Notes: generated by a model from the sequence alone, not told the origin. DNA of 64,000 bases from Hyunsoonleella aestuarii (GCF_006148925.1 NZ_VAWB01000003.1:248001-312000); one strand, 5' to 3'. Shown: positions 10,182 through 19,290, counted from the stretch's first letter. A program made the numbers and translations.

Positions 10182-10583
10182 CTAATTATATTGTGTTTTA
10201 AAGATGTCTATTAACACATCTGGTGGTACAATTTTATTTGGAAAACTTTCCATTAAATACAAAACCTTGCTTATTGACTCATGACTTAATCCCATTCTTA
10301 GTCCAAAATTAAATAACTTTATGGCTCCAGATTTAGAACTTTCACTATCAATATTCATTAATAAAACCAGCCTATGAAATTGAACAATGCGCTCGCTATG
10401 AGACTTTAAATGTGTATAAGTAACTGGGTGCTCAATCAAGTAATCAAAATCTTCTCTTGTAATACCTAACTGCTTGGCAACACCTAATAGAAAATTATAT
10501 TCTATGTTTTTTATATCCTTGTCGTACTTTGCAAATGCAATCATTTCCGAAAGTAGACTTAGCTTTTCTACCCTATTAATCAT
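10182..10583 (-). CDS. TerB-like small helical protein
   Basis: This is a 133-residue soluble, probably all-helical protein with no signal peptide or membrane segment. The pattern LSLLSEMIAFAKYDKDIKNIEYNF, followed by LGITREDFDYL, resembles TerB/DjlA-type helical domains: an acidic first helix pair, then an E(x)E/F-type loop. I assign it to that fold with moderate confidence only. It lacks partners such as a J domain. It converges on uvrB with 46 bp between the stop codons and no clear terminator hairpin. The ATG at 10583 is the only sensible start. Function unknown. Confidence 0.7.
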   Translation of the reverse strand: MINRVEKLSLLSEMIAFAKYDKDIKNIEYNFLLGVAKQLGITREDFDYLIEHPVTYTHLKSHSERIVQFHRLVLLMNIDSESSKSGAIKLFNFGLRMGLSHESISKVLYLMESFPNKIVPPDVLIDIFKTQYN

Positions 10584-10916
10584 GTGAGGAAGGATTAAAT
10601 AATTATACTATAAAGATACTTAAAACAGTCTTTTTATAATCGTAGATATAATGTATCTCATCGAAAACTACTTGGTCATTCGTCGTAATTTTTAATTAGT
10701 TTATCAATGAAGAGAGTAATTAATAATCAAAATTTCTTTAATTTTTAGAAAGAAATCAAACTAAGACACAACAGACAACAACCATTAAACATCTCATTAA
10801 TAGACAGTTGAATAGTTTTATTTGTTAAAAAAAAATGAACTGAAACTTATATTATAAAAAGTATCTTTACAAAAATCGCTAAAACGCTAAAAACGTAACT
10901 AGTCAATTAAAAATTT
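10584..10916. other. 333-bp AT-rich divergent intergenic region
   Basis: The region separates the divergent TerB-like and DUF1456 genes and contains no convincing ORF. A TATCTTTA sequence at 10862-10869, close to the -7 consensus TAnnTTTG, could serve the DUF1456 gene. No matching -33 TTTG was found at normal spacing. Nothing else was recognised. Confidence 0.4.
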
Positions 10917-11174
10917 ATGACCAATAACGACATTCTTAAAAAATTAAGAGTAGCACTTAAACTTCGAGATAATGATATTGTAGATATCTTAAAATTAGTT
11001 GACTTTAGAATCTCAAAAAGTGAACTTGGAGCTTTTTTTAGAAGAGAAGACCATCCGAAATATATGGAATGTGGAGACCAAATATTAAGAAATTTTTTAA
11101 ACGGCTTGGTGATTCATATGCGTGGTCCCATGCCAAAAAAAGAGGAACCCAATAAACAAAAAAAAGAGCAATAA
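10917..11174 (+). CDS. DUF1456 family protein, single repeat
   Basis: This 85-residue cytoplasmic protein matches the DUF1456 pattern: MTNNDILKKLRVALKLRDNDIVDIL, then SKSELGAFFRREDHPKYMECGDQ, LRNFLNGL and a basic tail. The Escherichia coli relative YehS carries two such repeats in about 156 residues, so this is a one-repeat form. The repeat resembles a small helical, possibly nucleic-acid-binding unit, but no biochemical role is established. The terminator hairpin downstream overlaps the last codons and the stop. It lies alone between uvrB and the convergent sucC. Confidence 0.85.
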   Translation: MTNNDILKKLRVALKLRDNDIVDILKLVDFRISKSELGAFFRREDHPKYMECGDQILRNFLNGLVIHMRGPMPKKEEPNKQKKEQ

Positions 11175-11190
11175 TGATATTGCTCTTTTT
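11161..11190. terminator. Rho-independent terminator overlapping the DUF1456 stop codon
   Basis: AAAAGAGCAATA (11162-11173) pairs perfectly with TATTGCTCTTTT (11178-11189) around the loop ATGA, with a T-run on the plus strand and a matching A-run on the left. It can also terminate sucC transcription from the other side. The stem includes the gene's stop codon. Confidence 0.85.
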
Positions 11191-11227
11191 AAAAATCTCA
11201 TGCACAATTTATTGAGTCATTATTATT

Positions 11228-12418
11228 TTAACCTAAAACTTGCTGTACTTTATCAGCAGCTTCTTGGAATTCAGTAGCACTCATTACATCTAATCCAGAA
11301 TTATCAATCAATTGTTTAGCAATATCTGCATTTGTCCCTTGGAGTCTTACAATAATTGGAACATTAATATTACCCATATTTTTATAAGCATCAATAACCC
11401 CTTGTGCAACACGGTCACATCTAACTATACCACCAAAAATATTTATCAAAATCGCTTTCACTGCTGGATCTTTTAATATTATTTTAAATGCTGCTTCTAC
11501 TCTTGCAGCATCAGCGGTTCCACCAACATCTAAAAAGTTTGCCGGTTCTCCTCCTGCCTGCTTAATTAAATCCATGGTTGCCATGGCTAATCCAGCACCA
11601 TTTACCATACAACCAACATTACCATCTAAATCAACATAGTTTAAACCAAGTTCTCCTGCTTCAACCTCAATAGCACTTTCTTCACGTACATCACGCAAAT
11701 CAACATAGTTTTTATGTCTATAAAGAGCATTATCATCAATAGTTACTTTGGCATCAACTGCCATAATTTTGTCGTCACTCGTCTTTAAAACAGGGTTGAT
11801 TTCAAATAGAGAAGAATCAGATTTAACATACGCAGTATATAGCGCAGAAACAAACTTTGTCATTTCCTTAAATGCCAATCCAGATAATCCTAAATTGAAA
11901 GCTACACGTCGTGCTTGAAAAGGCATAAGTCCTACAGTTGGGTCAATTTCTTCAGTAAAAATTAAGTCAGGAGTCTCTTCAGCCACAGTTTCAATATCCA
12001 TACCACCTTCAGTAGAATACATAATCATATTACGTCCTGTTGCCCTATTTAAAAGCACAGACATATAAAATTCGCTTGTTTCACTTTCACCCGGGTAATA
12101 AACATCTTCAGCAATTAAAACTTGATGTACCTTCTTCCCCTCTGCTGACGTTTGAGGTGTAATAAGATTCATTCCTATAATCTGTCCTGCCAACTCTTCA
12201 ACTTCTTTTAGGTTTTTAGCCAATTTTACGCCTCCACCTTTTCCTCTACCACCAGCATGAACTTGAGCCTTAATAACGTGCCAGGTAGTTCCTGTTTCAG
12301 AAGTTAATTGCTTAGCTGCAGCAACAGCCTCATTAGCATTTTGAGCTACAATACCGCGCTGAATGCGCACACCAAAACTGCTTAAAATTTCTTTACCTTG
12401 ATATTCGTGTAAATTCAT
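11228..12418 (-). CDS. sucC: Succinyl-CoA ligase (ADP-forming), beta subunit
   Basis: The beta subunit of succinyl-CoA synthetase interconverts succinyl-CoA and succinate with ATP formation in the TCA cycle, working with the alpha subunit SucD. The 396 residues are full length. MNLHEYQGKEIL opens the ATP-grasp domain, KAQVHAGGRGKGGGVKLA is the nucleotide-binding glycine loop, FEINPV marks the magnesium and nucleotide site, and the C-terminal CoA-ligase domain carries FLDVGGTADA and NIFGGIVRCD. sucD is not adjacent; split loci are common in Bacteroidota. The gene is divergent from lysA across 196 bp and converges on the DUF1456 gene. Confidence 0.98.
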   Translation of the reverse strand: MNLHEYQGKEILSSFGVRIQRGIVAQNANEAVAAAKQLTSETGTTWHVIKAQVHAGGRGKGGGVKLAKNLKEVEELAGQIIGMNLITPQTSAEGKKVHQVLIAEDVYYPGESETSEFYMSVLLNRATGRNMIMYSTEGGMDIETVAEETPDLIFTEEIDPTVGLMPFQARRVAFNLGLSGLAFKEMTKFVSALYTAYVKSDSSLFEINPVLKTSDDKIMAVDAKVTIDDNALYRHKNYVDLRDVREESAIEVEAGELGLNYVDLDGNVGCMVNGAGLAMATMDLIKQAGGEPANFLDVGGTADAARVEAAFKIILKDPAVKAILINIFGGIVRCDRVAQGVIDAYKNMGNINVPIIVRLQGTNADIAKQLIDNSGLDVMSATEFQEAADKVQQVLG

Positions 12419-12589
12419 AATTTGCTTAATAATTTAAGATGAGCAAATGTAAATAATAGCTGTTAATTACACTAATATTTAAATAAGAAAACAAGGAACC
12501 AAATCATTAATCACTAATTGTTAAATAATTAACAATTTGTTTAATTTGTTTAAATTTTCATTATTTATTTCTTATTAAACTTAAAAAAA

Positions 12590-12597
12590 TATCTTTG
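12590..12597 (+). promoter_or_regulatory. -7 promoter element for lysA
   Basis: TATCTTTG fits the Bacteroidota -7 consensus TAnnTTTG and lies 17 bp before the lysA ATG, giving a short leader. No TTTG was found at the usual -33 distance, so this is half of the expected promoter. Confidence 0.55.
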
Positions 12598-12614
12598 TTT
12601 AAAATTAATGTGTT

Positions 12615-13850
12615 ATGACGAGTAGTCAATTATTAAAAGTTGCTGAAGAGTTTGGTAGTCCAGTTTATGTATATGATGCAGAAAAAATTGCTACACAATA
12701 TAACCGCTTAACAAATGCCTTTAAAGGGGTTAAACATTTAAAAATAAACTATGCTGTTAAGGCACTGTCGAATATATCGATATTAAAGTTTTTTAATACG
12801 TTAGGTTCTGGGATAGATACTGTTTCTATACAAGAAGTAAACCTCGGTATTGCTGCTGGTTTTAAACCAGAACAAATTATATTTACGCCTAATGGAGTTT
12901 CACTTTCTGAAATTGAACAAGCCGCACAGCTTGGTGTTCAAATTAATATTGACAATCTATCAATTCTAGAACAATTTGGTACTAATCATCCAGATATTCC
13001 TGTGTGTATTAGAATAAATCCTCATGTTATGGCGGGTGGAAACAGTAATATTTCTGTTGGACATATTGACTCTAAATTTGGTATTTCTATACACCAAATA
13101 CCTCATTTATTGCGCATTGTTGAAAATACCAAAATGACTATTAACGGTATTCACATGCATACCGGTAGTGATATTTTAGATATAGATGTCTTTTTATATG
13201 CAAGTGAAATACTGTTTGAGACTGCCAAACAATTTAACAATTTGGAGTTTATTGATTTTGGATCTGGTTTTAAAGTGCCTTATAAAAAAGGAGATATTGA
13301 AACTAATATTGAAGAATTAGGACAAAAATTAACAACGAGATTCAATGATTTTTGCAAAAACTATGGTAAAGATTTAACGTTAGCCTTTGAACCTGGAAAG
13401 TTTCTGGTTAGCGAAGCAGGGACATTCCTAACTCATGTAAACGCTGTAAAACAAACCACGTCAACGGTTTTTGCACAGGTAGATTCTGGATTCAATCACC
13501 TAATTAGACCAATGCTTTATGGCTCGCACCACGACATTAACAATATTTCTAATCCAAAGGGTCGCGAAAGGTTTTACACTGTTGTAGGTTATATATGTGA
13601 AACAGACACTTTTGGAAACAACCGACGCATTAATGAAATAAACGAAGGTGATGTTCTTGCATTTAAAAATGCAGGAGCCTATTGTTTCTCAATGGCCAGT
13701 AACTATAACTCACGTTATCGTCCTGCCGAAGTATTATGGTATAATAAAAAAACACACCTTATAAGGAAAAGAGAAACTTTCGATGATATTATAAAAAATC
13801 AAATAGAAGTTAATTTCTCATCGAAAAAGGAAAAAGAATTGGTTAAATAA
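12615..13850 (+). CDS. lysA: Diaminopimelate decarboxylase
   Basis: A PLP-dependent fold-type III enzyme that decarboxylates meso-diaminopimelate to L-lysine, the last step of lysine synthesis. It is 411 residues. The PLP lysine lies in NYAVKAL at residue 49. GIHMHTGSD and DFGSGF form the phosphate-binding region of the barrel, EPGKFLVSEAG follows, and CETDTFGNN carries the conserved catalytic cysteine of the partner active site, with GAYCFSMASNYNSR near the C-terminus. All diagnostic residues are present. The gene is monocistronic: a -7 box lies upstream and a strong hairpin terminator starts 16 bp after the stop. Confidence 0.97.
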   Translation: MTSSQLLKVAEEFGSPVYVYDAEKIATQYNRLTNAFKGVKHLKINYAVKALSNISILKFFNTLGSGIDTVSIQEVNLGIAAGFKPEQIIFTPNGVSLSEIEQAAQLGVQINIDNLSILEQFGTNHPDIPVCIRINPHVMAGGNSNISVGHIDSKFGISIHQIPHLLRIVENTKMTINGIHMHTGSDILDIDVFLYASEILFETAKQFNNLEFIDFGSGFKVPYKKGDIETNIEELGQKLTTRFNDFCKNYGKDLTLAFEPGKFLVSEAGTFLTHVNAVKQTTSTVFAQVDSGFNHLIRPMLYGSHHDINNISNPKGRERFYTVVGYICETDTFGNNRRINEINEGDVLAFKNAGAYCFSMASNYNSRYRPAEVLWYNKKTHLIRKRETFDDIIKNQIEVNFSSKKEKELVK

Positions 13851-13866
13851 ACTAAACTAAATCGAG

Positions 13867-13897
13867 AAAATGCTCTACATAATTGTAGAGCATTTTT
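13867..13897 (+). terminator. Rho-independent terminator of lysA
   Basis: AAAATGCTCTACA (13867-13879) pairs with TGTAGAGCATTTT (13884-13896), loop TAAT, followed by T-rich sequence. Confidence 0.9.
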
Positions 13898-14020
13898 ATT
13901 TCAATTAAAAATTTCATTATATTTAGCTTCGAGTTTTAAAAAAAGACTTAATTCCCTAATTTAAAAACTGAATTAATAGCATAATTACAGTTGCCCCTAT
14001 TTTGATTTAATTACAATTTC

Positions 14021-14037
14021 GTTAGAATAGTTCTAAC
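14021..14037. promoter_or_regulatory. Perfect inverted repeat upstream of the secreted-protein gene at 14071
   Basis: GTTAGAA-TAG-TTCTAAC is a perfect 7-bp inverted repeat with a 3-bp spacer, ending 33 bp before the ATG at 14071. It has no T-run, so it looks more like an operator for a dimeric regulator than a terminator. Confidence 0.45.
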
Positions 14038-14070
14038 ACAATTTTATATTAATTAAAACCAACCAAAATT

Positions 14071-14799
14071 ATGAGAAAATTAGTTTTTTTATTTCTATTA
14101 ATGCCATTTTTAATCATTGCCCAAGACAATGATTCTTTTTTACTAACACTTTCTGAAATTACCGTTAAACCAGGGCATGATGCTCAATTCATTGCTGGTG
14201 TAAAAGCCTGGAAAGATTGTTATTTAAAAAATGAGGGGAATGACAAATGGAATATTTGGAAACGTGTTCAAGGAGAAGGTAGTGTATATACCATAACCGG
14301 TAGAATGGCTAATTGGGCAGAAATGGATGAACAAGGGGATGAAGCTGGTAAGGCATGTAGGATGTTAGCTGTTAACTTAATAATGCCACACGTAAAAAGT
14401 TCACATTATAATATTGCTCGTTTTATTCCAAATACAAGTCGTAGCGCCGCATTTTCTGCGGATACAGAAGTTGTATGGGTGGCCAACTTTAAAACTAAAA
14501 ACTCTCGGGATTTTAGAGAATGTGTTAATGAAATATCCTCGGTAATGGAAACTACAGAAGGTGATAATCGTGGTTATTGGTATGCCGTTATGGGTGGTTC
14601 GCCCGAGGTTGCTGACTATTTTGTGAGTATTCCTTATAAAAACTTTGCAGAACTTGATGTTGAGCGAGATGGTGTTTGGAAAGTTTACGAGAACGAGCAT
14701 GGTAAAGAAAAGACTGATGCTTTGAGAGATAAATTTAGAGCATCGGTATCTAAAGATTGGTCTTATATGTATACACTCAATAAAAAATTATCTAATTAA
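14071..14799 (+). CDS. Secreted two-repeat protein, possibly dimeric alpha/beta-barrel-like
   Basis: This 242-residue protein has a signal peptide ending near residue 17 (IIAQ/D). The mature part looks like two related halves. Each has an extended strand, a helix, then a Trp-containing strand and a closing motif: SEITVKPGHDAQFIAGV...VYTITGRMANWAEMD in the first and VVWVANFKTKNSRDF...YFVSIPYKNFAELD in the second. That layout recalls tandem ferredoxin-like (dimeric alpha/beta barrel) domains, but I do not recognise a named family. It has its own terminator, a 7-bp operator-like palindrome upstream, and the leader AAAACCAACCAAAA shared with a downstream SGNH gene. It probably acts in the periplasm. 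Function unknown. Confidence 0.85.
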   Translation: MRKLVFLFLLMPFLIIAQDNDSFLLTLSEITVKPGHDAQFIAGVKAWKDCYLKNEGNDKWNIWKRVQGEGSVYTITGRMANWAEMDEQGDEAGKACRMLAVNLIMPHVKSSHYNIARFIPNTSRSAAFSADTEVVWVANFKTKNSRDFRECVNEISSVMETTEGDNRGYWYAVMGGSPEVADYFVSIPYKNFAELDVERDGVWKVYENEHGKEKTDALRDKFRASVSKDWSYMYTLNKKLSN

Positions 14800-14823
14800 C
14801 TTCACTAAATTTTAACCATTAAT

Positions 14824-14854
14824 AGAGAAGCCTATAAACATGGCTTCTCTTTTT
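14824..14854 (+). terminator. Rho-independent terminator
   Basis: AGAGAAGCC (14824-14832) pairs with GGCTTCTCT (14842-14850) and is followed by TTTT. It separates the gene at 14071 from the operon that begins at 14945. Confidence 0.88.
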
Positions 14855-14944
14855 GAGTGAAATTTTATGTTCTCGACAAATAATTACACATATTGTCCTA
14901 ATTAGAACATAATTTATGTTATTAACTAAATAAAACCAATCCTT

Positions 14945-15826
14945 ATGAAAACATTTTTTAAAGTATTGCTGTTTGCAATATTTATTCAATTAACGGCATG
15001 TTCAGATAAAACTGCTCAGAAAAATATTGCTATGTATACCCAAGCTTGGGATGACATTATAAATAATGGGAATTTAGAAGCCATAAACGGTGATAATTTC
15101 GATACTAATATTACACTAATTTCTAGTCCAGAAAATATTGTTGGTATAGAAGATTTTAAGTCTTATTATTCAAACTTCACCACTGGATTTTCAGATAGAG
15201 AATTCACTATCGAAGACATTTTTGGTGATGGTAATAAATTAGTTAAACATTGGAACTTTAAAGGAACAAATACAGGAGAATTTTTTGGCATGCCTCCAAC
15301 TGGCAAACAAATCAATGTAAGTGGTGTTACATTAGTTAAAATGAAAGATGGTAAAATTCTCCAAGAACAAGATTTTATGGATAATCTTGAGTTTATGGGG
15401 CAACTTGGAATTGATCCGTTTCTAAACCCTAATAATGTGAGCCTAATTAGAAAACTTTATGATGATTTTGCAACTGGTAATATAGAAGCAGTTGGCGCAG
15501 CCATGGATGATAAAATTGTATGGAATGAAGCCGAAAATTTCCCACTAGCAGACGGCAACCCTTATATTGGTTTTGATGCTATATTACAAGGCGTTTTTGC
15601 AAGAATAGGAAGCGAATGGGACTATTGGAAATTAAATGATGTGGCACTTCATGAAATGACAAATAATAAAATTCTAGCTACTGGCAGATACGAAGCCAAA
15701 TATAAAAAGAATGGCGTTGAGATAGATTTACAAATGGCGCATTTATGGACACTTAAAGACGGTAAAATAATAGCATTTCAGCAATATGCCGATACTAAAG
15801 GAATAACAGATGCCATGGCAAAATAA
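14945..15826 (+). CDS. Lipoprotein with two NTF2-like (SnoaL-type) domains
   Basis: A 293-residue lipoprotein. The signal peptide ends in the lipobox LTAC, with Cys at residue 19. Residues about 28-155 fit a SnoaL-like ester-cyclase fold: FFGMPPTGKQI, VSGVTLVKMKDGKILQEQDFMDNLEFMGQLG. A second NTF2-like domain follows (LYDDFATGNIEAV, MAHLWTLKDGKIIAFQQYADT). Known: NTF2-like folds hold hydrophobic ligands or catalyse simple isomerase or cyclase reactions. Here the domains are on a lipid-anchored periplasmic protein, so ligand binding in the envelope is a reasonable guess. It is the first gene of a co-directional run up to 25509 in which no gap exceeds 57 bp. Confidence 0.88.
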   Translation: MKTFFKVLLFAIFIQLTACSDKTAQKNIAMYTQAWDDIINNGNLEAINGDNFDTNITLISSPENIVGIEDFKSYYSNFTTGFSDREFTIEDIFGDGNKLVKHWNFKGTNTGEFFGMPPTGKQINVSGVTLVKMKDGKILQEQDFMDNLEFMGQLGIDPFLNPNNVSLIRKLYDDFATGNIEAVGAAMDDKIVWNEAENFPLADGNPYIGFDAILQGVFARIGSEWDYWKLNDVALHEMTNNKILATGRYEAKYKKNGVEIDLQMAHLWTLKDGKIIAFQQYADTKGITDAMAK

Positions 15827-15882
15827 GTGGTTAAAATCTTTAAAAGCTTAAAAAAATAGTTCATTAAAATTTAATCACATAC

Positions 15883-17196
15883 ATGGAAAACCTAACCAAT
15901 CAACCCCATTTTAAACCTACCAGCCAAAAGTCTCGAATAAATTCGCTTGATGTTATTCGCGGAATAGCACTTCTGGGTATTCTTTTAATGAATATTAACG
16001 GTATGGGGCTCCCCTTTTCATACGATGACCCTACTGTTGCTGGTGGGTCAGACGGTCTTAATATAAAGGTTTGGTATATAAATGAACTTTTTTTTGAAGG
16101 TACAATGAGAGGACTTTTTACCTTGTTATTCGGTGCTGGCTTTATATTACTAACCACTAGACTGGAAAAATCAGGTGCAGGTATTAAAACTGCCGACATT
16201 TACTATCGAAGGATATTTTGGCTACTTATTTTTGGACTAATTAATGTTTGGATATTATTATGGCATGGCGATATTCTGTTTCCATATGCCATTTTTGGAT
16301 TGCTACTTTTCCCATTTAGAAATACACCAATAAAAACCCTTATCATTTCTGGAATAATATTGATATGTCTTGGGTCTGTTTGGAACATTAGCGACTACAA
16401 TAATGATTTAAAAATTAAAGAGTCTGGAGTCACTGCACTAGAACTAAAAAAATCTGGGACTACTTTATTAGAAATCCAAAAAAATGATATCACTGCTTGG
16501 GAAAATTTCCAAAAAAAGCAATCTCCTGAAAAGATAAAAGCTTTCACAGAAAAAATGAGAGAAGGATACTGGGATGTGTCTCTAGAAAAAGTTGAACTTA
16601 ATCATTTCATGCAAACCTGGTTCCCTTACCGCTATTGGGTTTGGGATATATTAAGTTACATGCTTATAGGAATGGCATTTTTCAAGATTAAAATTTTTCA
16701 TGGAACCCGTTCAACTAAATTGTATTTATGGTTTTTAATAATAGGATATGGTTTAGGTGTAACAATTAATTATCTAGAAGCCCAATTAATTCTTGAGAGC
16801 AACTTCGATAAACTAATTATGCATAAAGCTGCAATGACCTATCAAATTGGTCGCTTATTTACTACAATGGGGCACATTGGTTTATTTATGTTATTCATTA
16901 AATCTGGTATTTTAGGATTTCTTCAAAAGGCTCTAGCCGCCGTTGGAAGAATGGCATTAACCAATTACTTAATGCATAGTGTTATTACATCCATACTGTT
17001 TTATGGTTTTGGGTTTGCGTTATTTGGAACTTTACAACGTTATGAACTTTATTATATAGTAGGCAGTATTTGGGTTTTTCAATTAATTACCAGCCCTATC
17101 TGGCTAAAATACTTTCAATATGGACCTGTTGAATGGTTATGGCGTTCCCTTACCTATCAAAAGAAACAGCCGTTTAAAATTGATAAAAATGATTAA
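15883..17196 (+). CDS. DUF418 / YeiB-like integral membrane acyltransferase-type protein
   Basis: A 437-residue multi-pass membrane protein. RINSLDVIRGIALLGILLMNI at residues about 18-38 is the hallmark start shared by DUF418/YeiB and HGSNAT-type proteins. The C-terminal half carries the DUF418 pattern (GRMALTNYLMHSVITSILFYGFGF and ITSPIWLKYFQYGPVEWLWRSLTY). A soluble, charged insert of about 70 residues (170-240) separates the two membrane blocks. Known: this superfamily is thought to move or transfer acyl groups at the membrane, but DUF418 members are largely uncharacterised. It sits 14 bp before the first of three SGNH genes, which fits a role in envelope acylation. Confidence 0.9.
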   Translation: MENLTNQPHFKPTSQKSRINSLDVIRGIALLGILLMNINGMGLPFSYDDPTVAGGSDGLNIKVWYINELFFEGTMRGLFTLLFGAGFILLTTRLEKSGAGIKTADIYYRRIFWLLIFGLINVWILLWHGDILFPYAIFGLLLFPFRNTPIKTLIISGIILICLGSVWNISDYNNDLKIKESGVTALELKKSGTTLLEIQKNDITAWENFQKKQSPEKIKAFTEKMREGYWDVSLEKVELNHFMQTWFPYRYWVWDILSYMLIGMAFFKIKIFHGTRSTKLYLWFLIIGYGLGVTINYLEAQLILESNFDKLIMHKAAMTYQIGRLFTTMGHIGLFMLFIKSGILGFLQKALAAVGRMALTNYLMHSVITSILFYGFGFALFGTLQRYELYYIVGSIWVFQLITSPIWLKYFQYGPVEWLWRSLTYQKKQPFKIDKND

Positions 17197-17210
17197 GTTA
17201 TTTTCATAAA

Positions 17211-18248
17211 ATGAATTTAAATAAGTCTTTTATTTTAGCAATAGTTTTAGCTCTCGCTGGATTAATTTGTTGGGAAATTTTTTGGCGATCTAAACCAGAG
17301 TTTTACAAGGCCGTATTAGAAGATGACAGGTATTTATGGGCAGAACACAGAGCTGAAGTTGAAAAAGCCACAAAAGAAGATATTATTCTTTTAGGGTCGT
17401 CAAGGACCGGATTTAACTTTAACACCCATGTTTGGAATAAAGTTCAAGGTATTAAACCAATAAATTTAGCTACCAACGGTAAACCTCCTGGACCTTTTTT
17501 AAATGATATTGTTTACAATACAACCTTCAACGGCACTCTAGTAATTGGAGTTTCACCTTTATTTTGGTTTGATGTTGCAGAAAATAATAGGTGGCAACCA
17601 GCAAACCAATGGATAAATCATTACCATAATCAGACTTATGCCCAAAAGCTAGGGTACTTTTTATCCAAACCTTTTGAGCGAAATTTAGTAATGTTGACTT
17701 CTTCTGAACTCGAGTTTTATAATGATTTAGATTTAAAATCACTTATTAATAGAGTAACTATTTCTGGTAGAATAGAAGATGACCGCATGCTTTATAATTT
17801 CAGCTATCATGATGAAGATCGAAATCTCATGATGTTACCCATTATGAAAACTGATCCAGAATTTGCTAAAAAAATCACATATGTTTTTGACGGATTCTTG
17901 CCTAGCATCCCTGGATTTGAAGCTATTAAAGATGAGATGCCAGGAATAATAGATTATTATAAAAATGTTATTGAACTTTTTAAAGCTCGAGGTGGCAAAA
18001 TTATTTTTATACGTCATAAAGTTGAAGAACCTTGGAATAAAGTCACTAAAAGATTTTTACCGCGTGAGAAAGTTTGGGATGTTTTTGTTCGAGAGGTAAA
18101 CTGTCCCGCTTATCATTTTGAAGATTATCAATTCATGTCTAAATATACCTTACCAGATTGGTCACATATGTATGTTGATGATGCAAAAACCTATACAAGA
18201 GATATGGTAAATAAACTAATTGAAGATGGCTATTTAAAAAAATTATAA
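17211..18248 (+). CDS. Membrane-anchored SGNH/DltD-like protein, copy 1
   Basis: A 345-residue protein with one N-terminal hydrophobic segment (residues 5-24) that probably anchors it facing the periplasm. ILLGSSRTGFNF at residues 59-70 resembles the block I serine motif of SGNH hydrolases, in the GSS form seen in DltD and AlgX/AlgJ-like proteins. PDWSHMYVDDA near residue 315 supplies a block V-like Asp316-x-x-His319. A conserved YHxxTYAQ(K/R)LxYxLSxP(L/F)xxNLVM segment is shared with the next two genes. Known: such proteins pair with MBOAT acyltransferases to put acyl groups on glycans or teichoic acids, and an MBOAT gene follows the trio. It is the most divergent of the three copies. Confidence 0.8.
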   Translation: MNLNKSFILAIVLALAGLICWEIFWRSKPEFYKAVLEDDRYLWAEHRAEVEKATKEDIILLGSSRTGFNFNTHVWNKVQGIKPINLATNGKPPGPFLNDIVYNTTFNGTLVIGVSPLFWFDVAENNRWQPANQWINHYHNQTYAQKLGYFLSKPFERNLVMLTSSELEFYNDLDLKSLINRVTISGRIEDDRMLYNFSYHDEDRNLMMLPIMKTDPEFAKKITYVFDGFLPSIPGFEAIKDEMPGIIDYYKNVIELFKARGGKIIFIRHKVEEPWNKVTKRFLPREKVWDVFVREVNCPAYHFEDYQFMSKYTLPDWSHMYVDDAKTYTRDMVNKLIEDGYLKKL

Positions 18249-18264
18249 TTAAAACCAACCAAAA

Positions 18265-19290
18265 ATGAAGTTAAAACAAACATTAACAGTTGCAATAATA
18301 ATAACTCTCATTGCAACAATTTCTTGGGAAGCCTACTGGCGTTCTCAAGGTCTATATCCAACATTAAATGATGAAAAAGCACTTTGGGCTATGGCAAGAG
18401 CCAATGTAGAAAAAGCCGATAAAGATGACGTTGTTATTTTAGGATCATCTCGGGCATACTTCGATATCCAAGTGGAACAATGGGAAAAATCTACAGGTAA
18501 AACCCCCATACAATTATCGTCAACTGGGTCTTCGCCACTTCCCACATTTCATGATATAGTTAATAATACCAATTTTAATGGTACTGCTATAGTTGGCGTT
18601 ACTCCCGGATTACTTTTCTCTACTACTTATCCAAAAGCATTTCCTTGGGAACGACCTCAATCTAAAGTAGATTTTTATCATGATAGAACTTATGCTCAGA
18701 GACTTAATTATTTATTATCCATTCCGCTGCAAAAAAACTTAGTTCTAATGTCGGCTGATGAAGAAGAATGGAATGATGATATTGATTTAAAAGCCTTGTT
18801 AAAGCGCGTTAATTGGGGAGCACGAGACACCATGCCACCGCCACCACCGTTTTATAATTTTGGAGATGTATCAATTCCTAGAAATATGAGTATGATGCCA
18901 AGAACGGTAACTGATACAGCCTTTGCAAAATCTATTATCGATGTTTGGCACTTCTTTGGGAAAGGAGCTCCTCCTCCAGACAAAGATGCAACTACAGAAT
19001 TCTTTATGAAAGATGTAGAAAAGTTTAAAGCTAAAGGAGGGAATCTTATTCTTGTGCGACCACCTTCCAGCGGTGGTGTGAGAATGGGTGAAAAAATGGG
19101 ACTTCCCAGAGAAAGGTTTTGGGATTCGTTAGTAAAAGTGGCTAATGTGAAGAGTTATCATTTTGAGGATTATGATCAATTTAAAGATCTAGTATGTCCA
19201 GAAGAATCACATTTATCATTAAATGATGCCAATTTTTTCACTGCTGAACTTATAAAAACTATGAAAGCAGACGGAGCTTTAGCAAACTAA
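18265..19290 (+). CDS. Membrane-anchored SGNH/DltD-like protein, copy 2
   Basis: 341 residues, co-linear with its neighbours. It has an N-terminal anchor (residues 5-21), VVILGSSRAYFDIQVEQWE as block I, a proline-rich insert (MPPPPPFY), and CPEESHLSLNDANFF at the end. In block V the Asp of copy 1 is replaced by Glu313, keeping Glu-x-x-His316. The segment FHDIVNNTNFNGTAIVGVTPGLLFST is nearly the same in copy 3. It starts directly after the leader AAAACCAACCAAAA. A periplasmic acyl-transfer or esterase role is inferred from the motifs and from the MBOAT gene downstream; the substrate is unknown. Confidence 0.8.
   Translation: MKLKQTLTVAIIITLIATISWEAYWRSQGLYPTLNDEKALWAMARANVEKADKDDVVILGSSRAYFDIQVEQWEKSTGKTPIQLSSTGSSPLPTFHDIVNNTNFNGTAIVGVTPGLLFSTTYPKAFPWERPQSKVDFYHDRTYAQRLNYLLSIPLQKNLVLMSADEEEWNDDIDLKALLKRVNWGARDTMPPPPPFYNFGDVSIPRNMSMMPRTVTDTAFAKSIIDVWHFFGKGAPPPDKDATTEFFMKDVEKFKAKGGNLILVRPPSSGGVRMGEKMGLPRERFWDSLVKVANVKSYHFEDYDQFKDLVCPEESHLSLNDANFFTAELIKTMKADGALAN

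Noticed and set aside
14881-14915. TCCTAATTAGAA before the NTF2-like lipoprotein as a second copy of the 14021 palindrome
   Set aside because: The half sites are in the opposite order and one base mismatches, so I could not call it the same operator.
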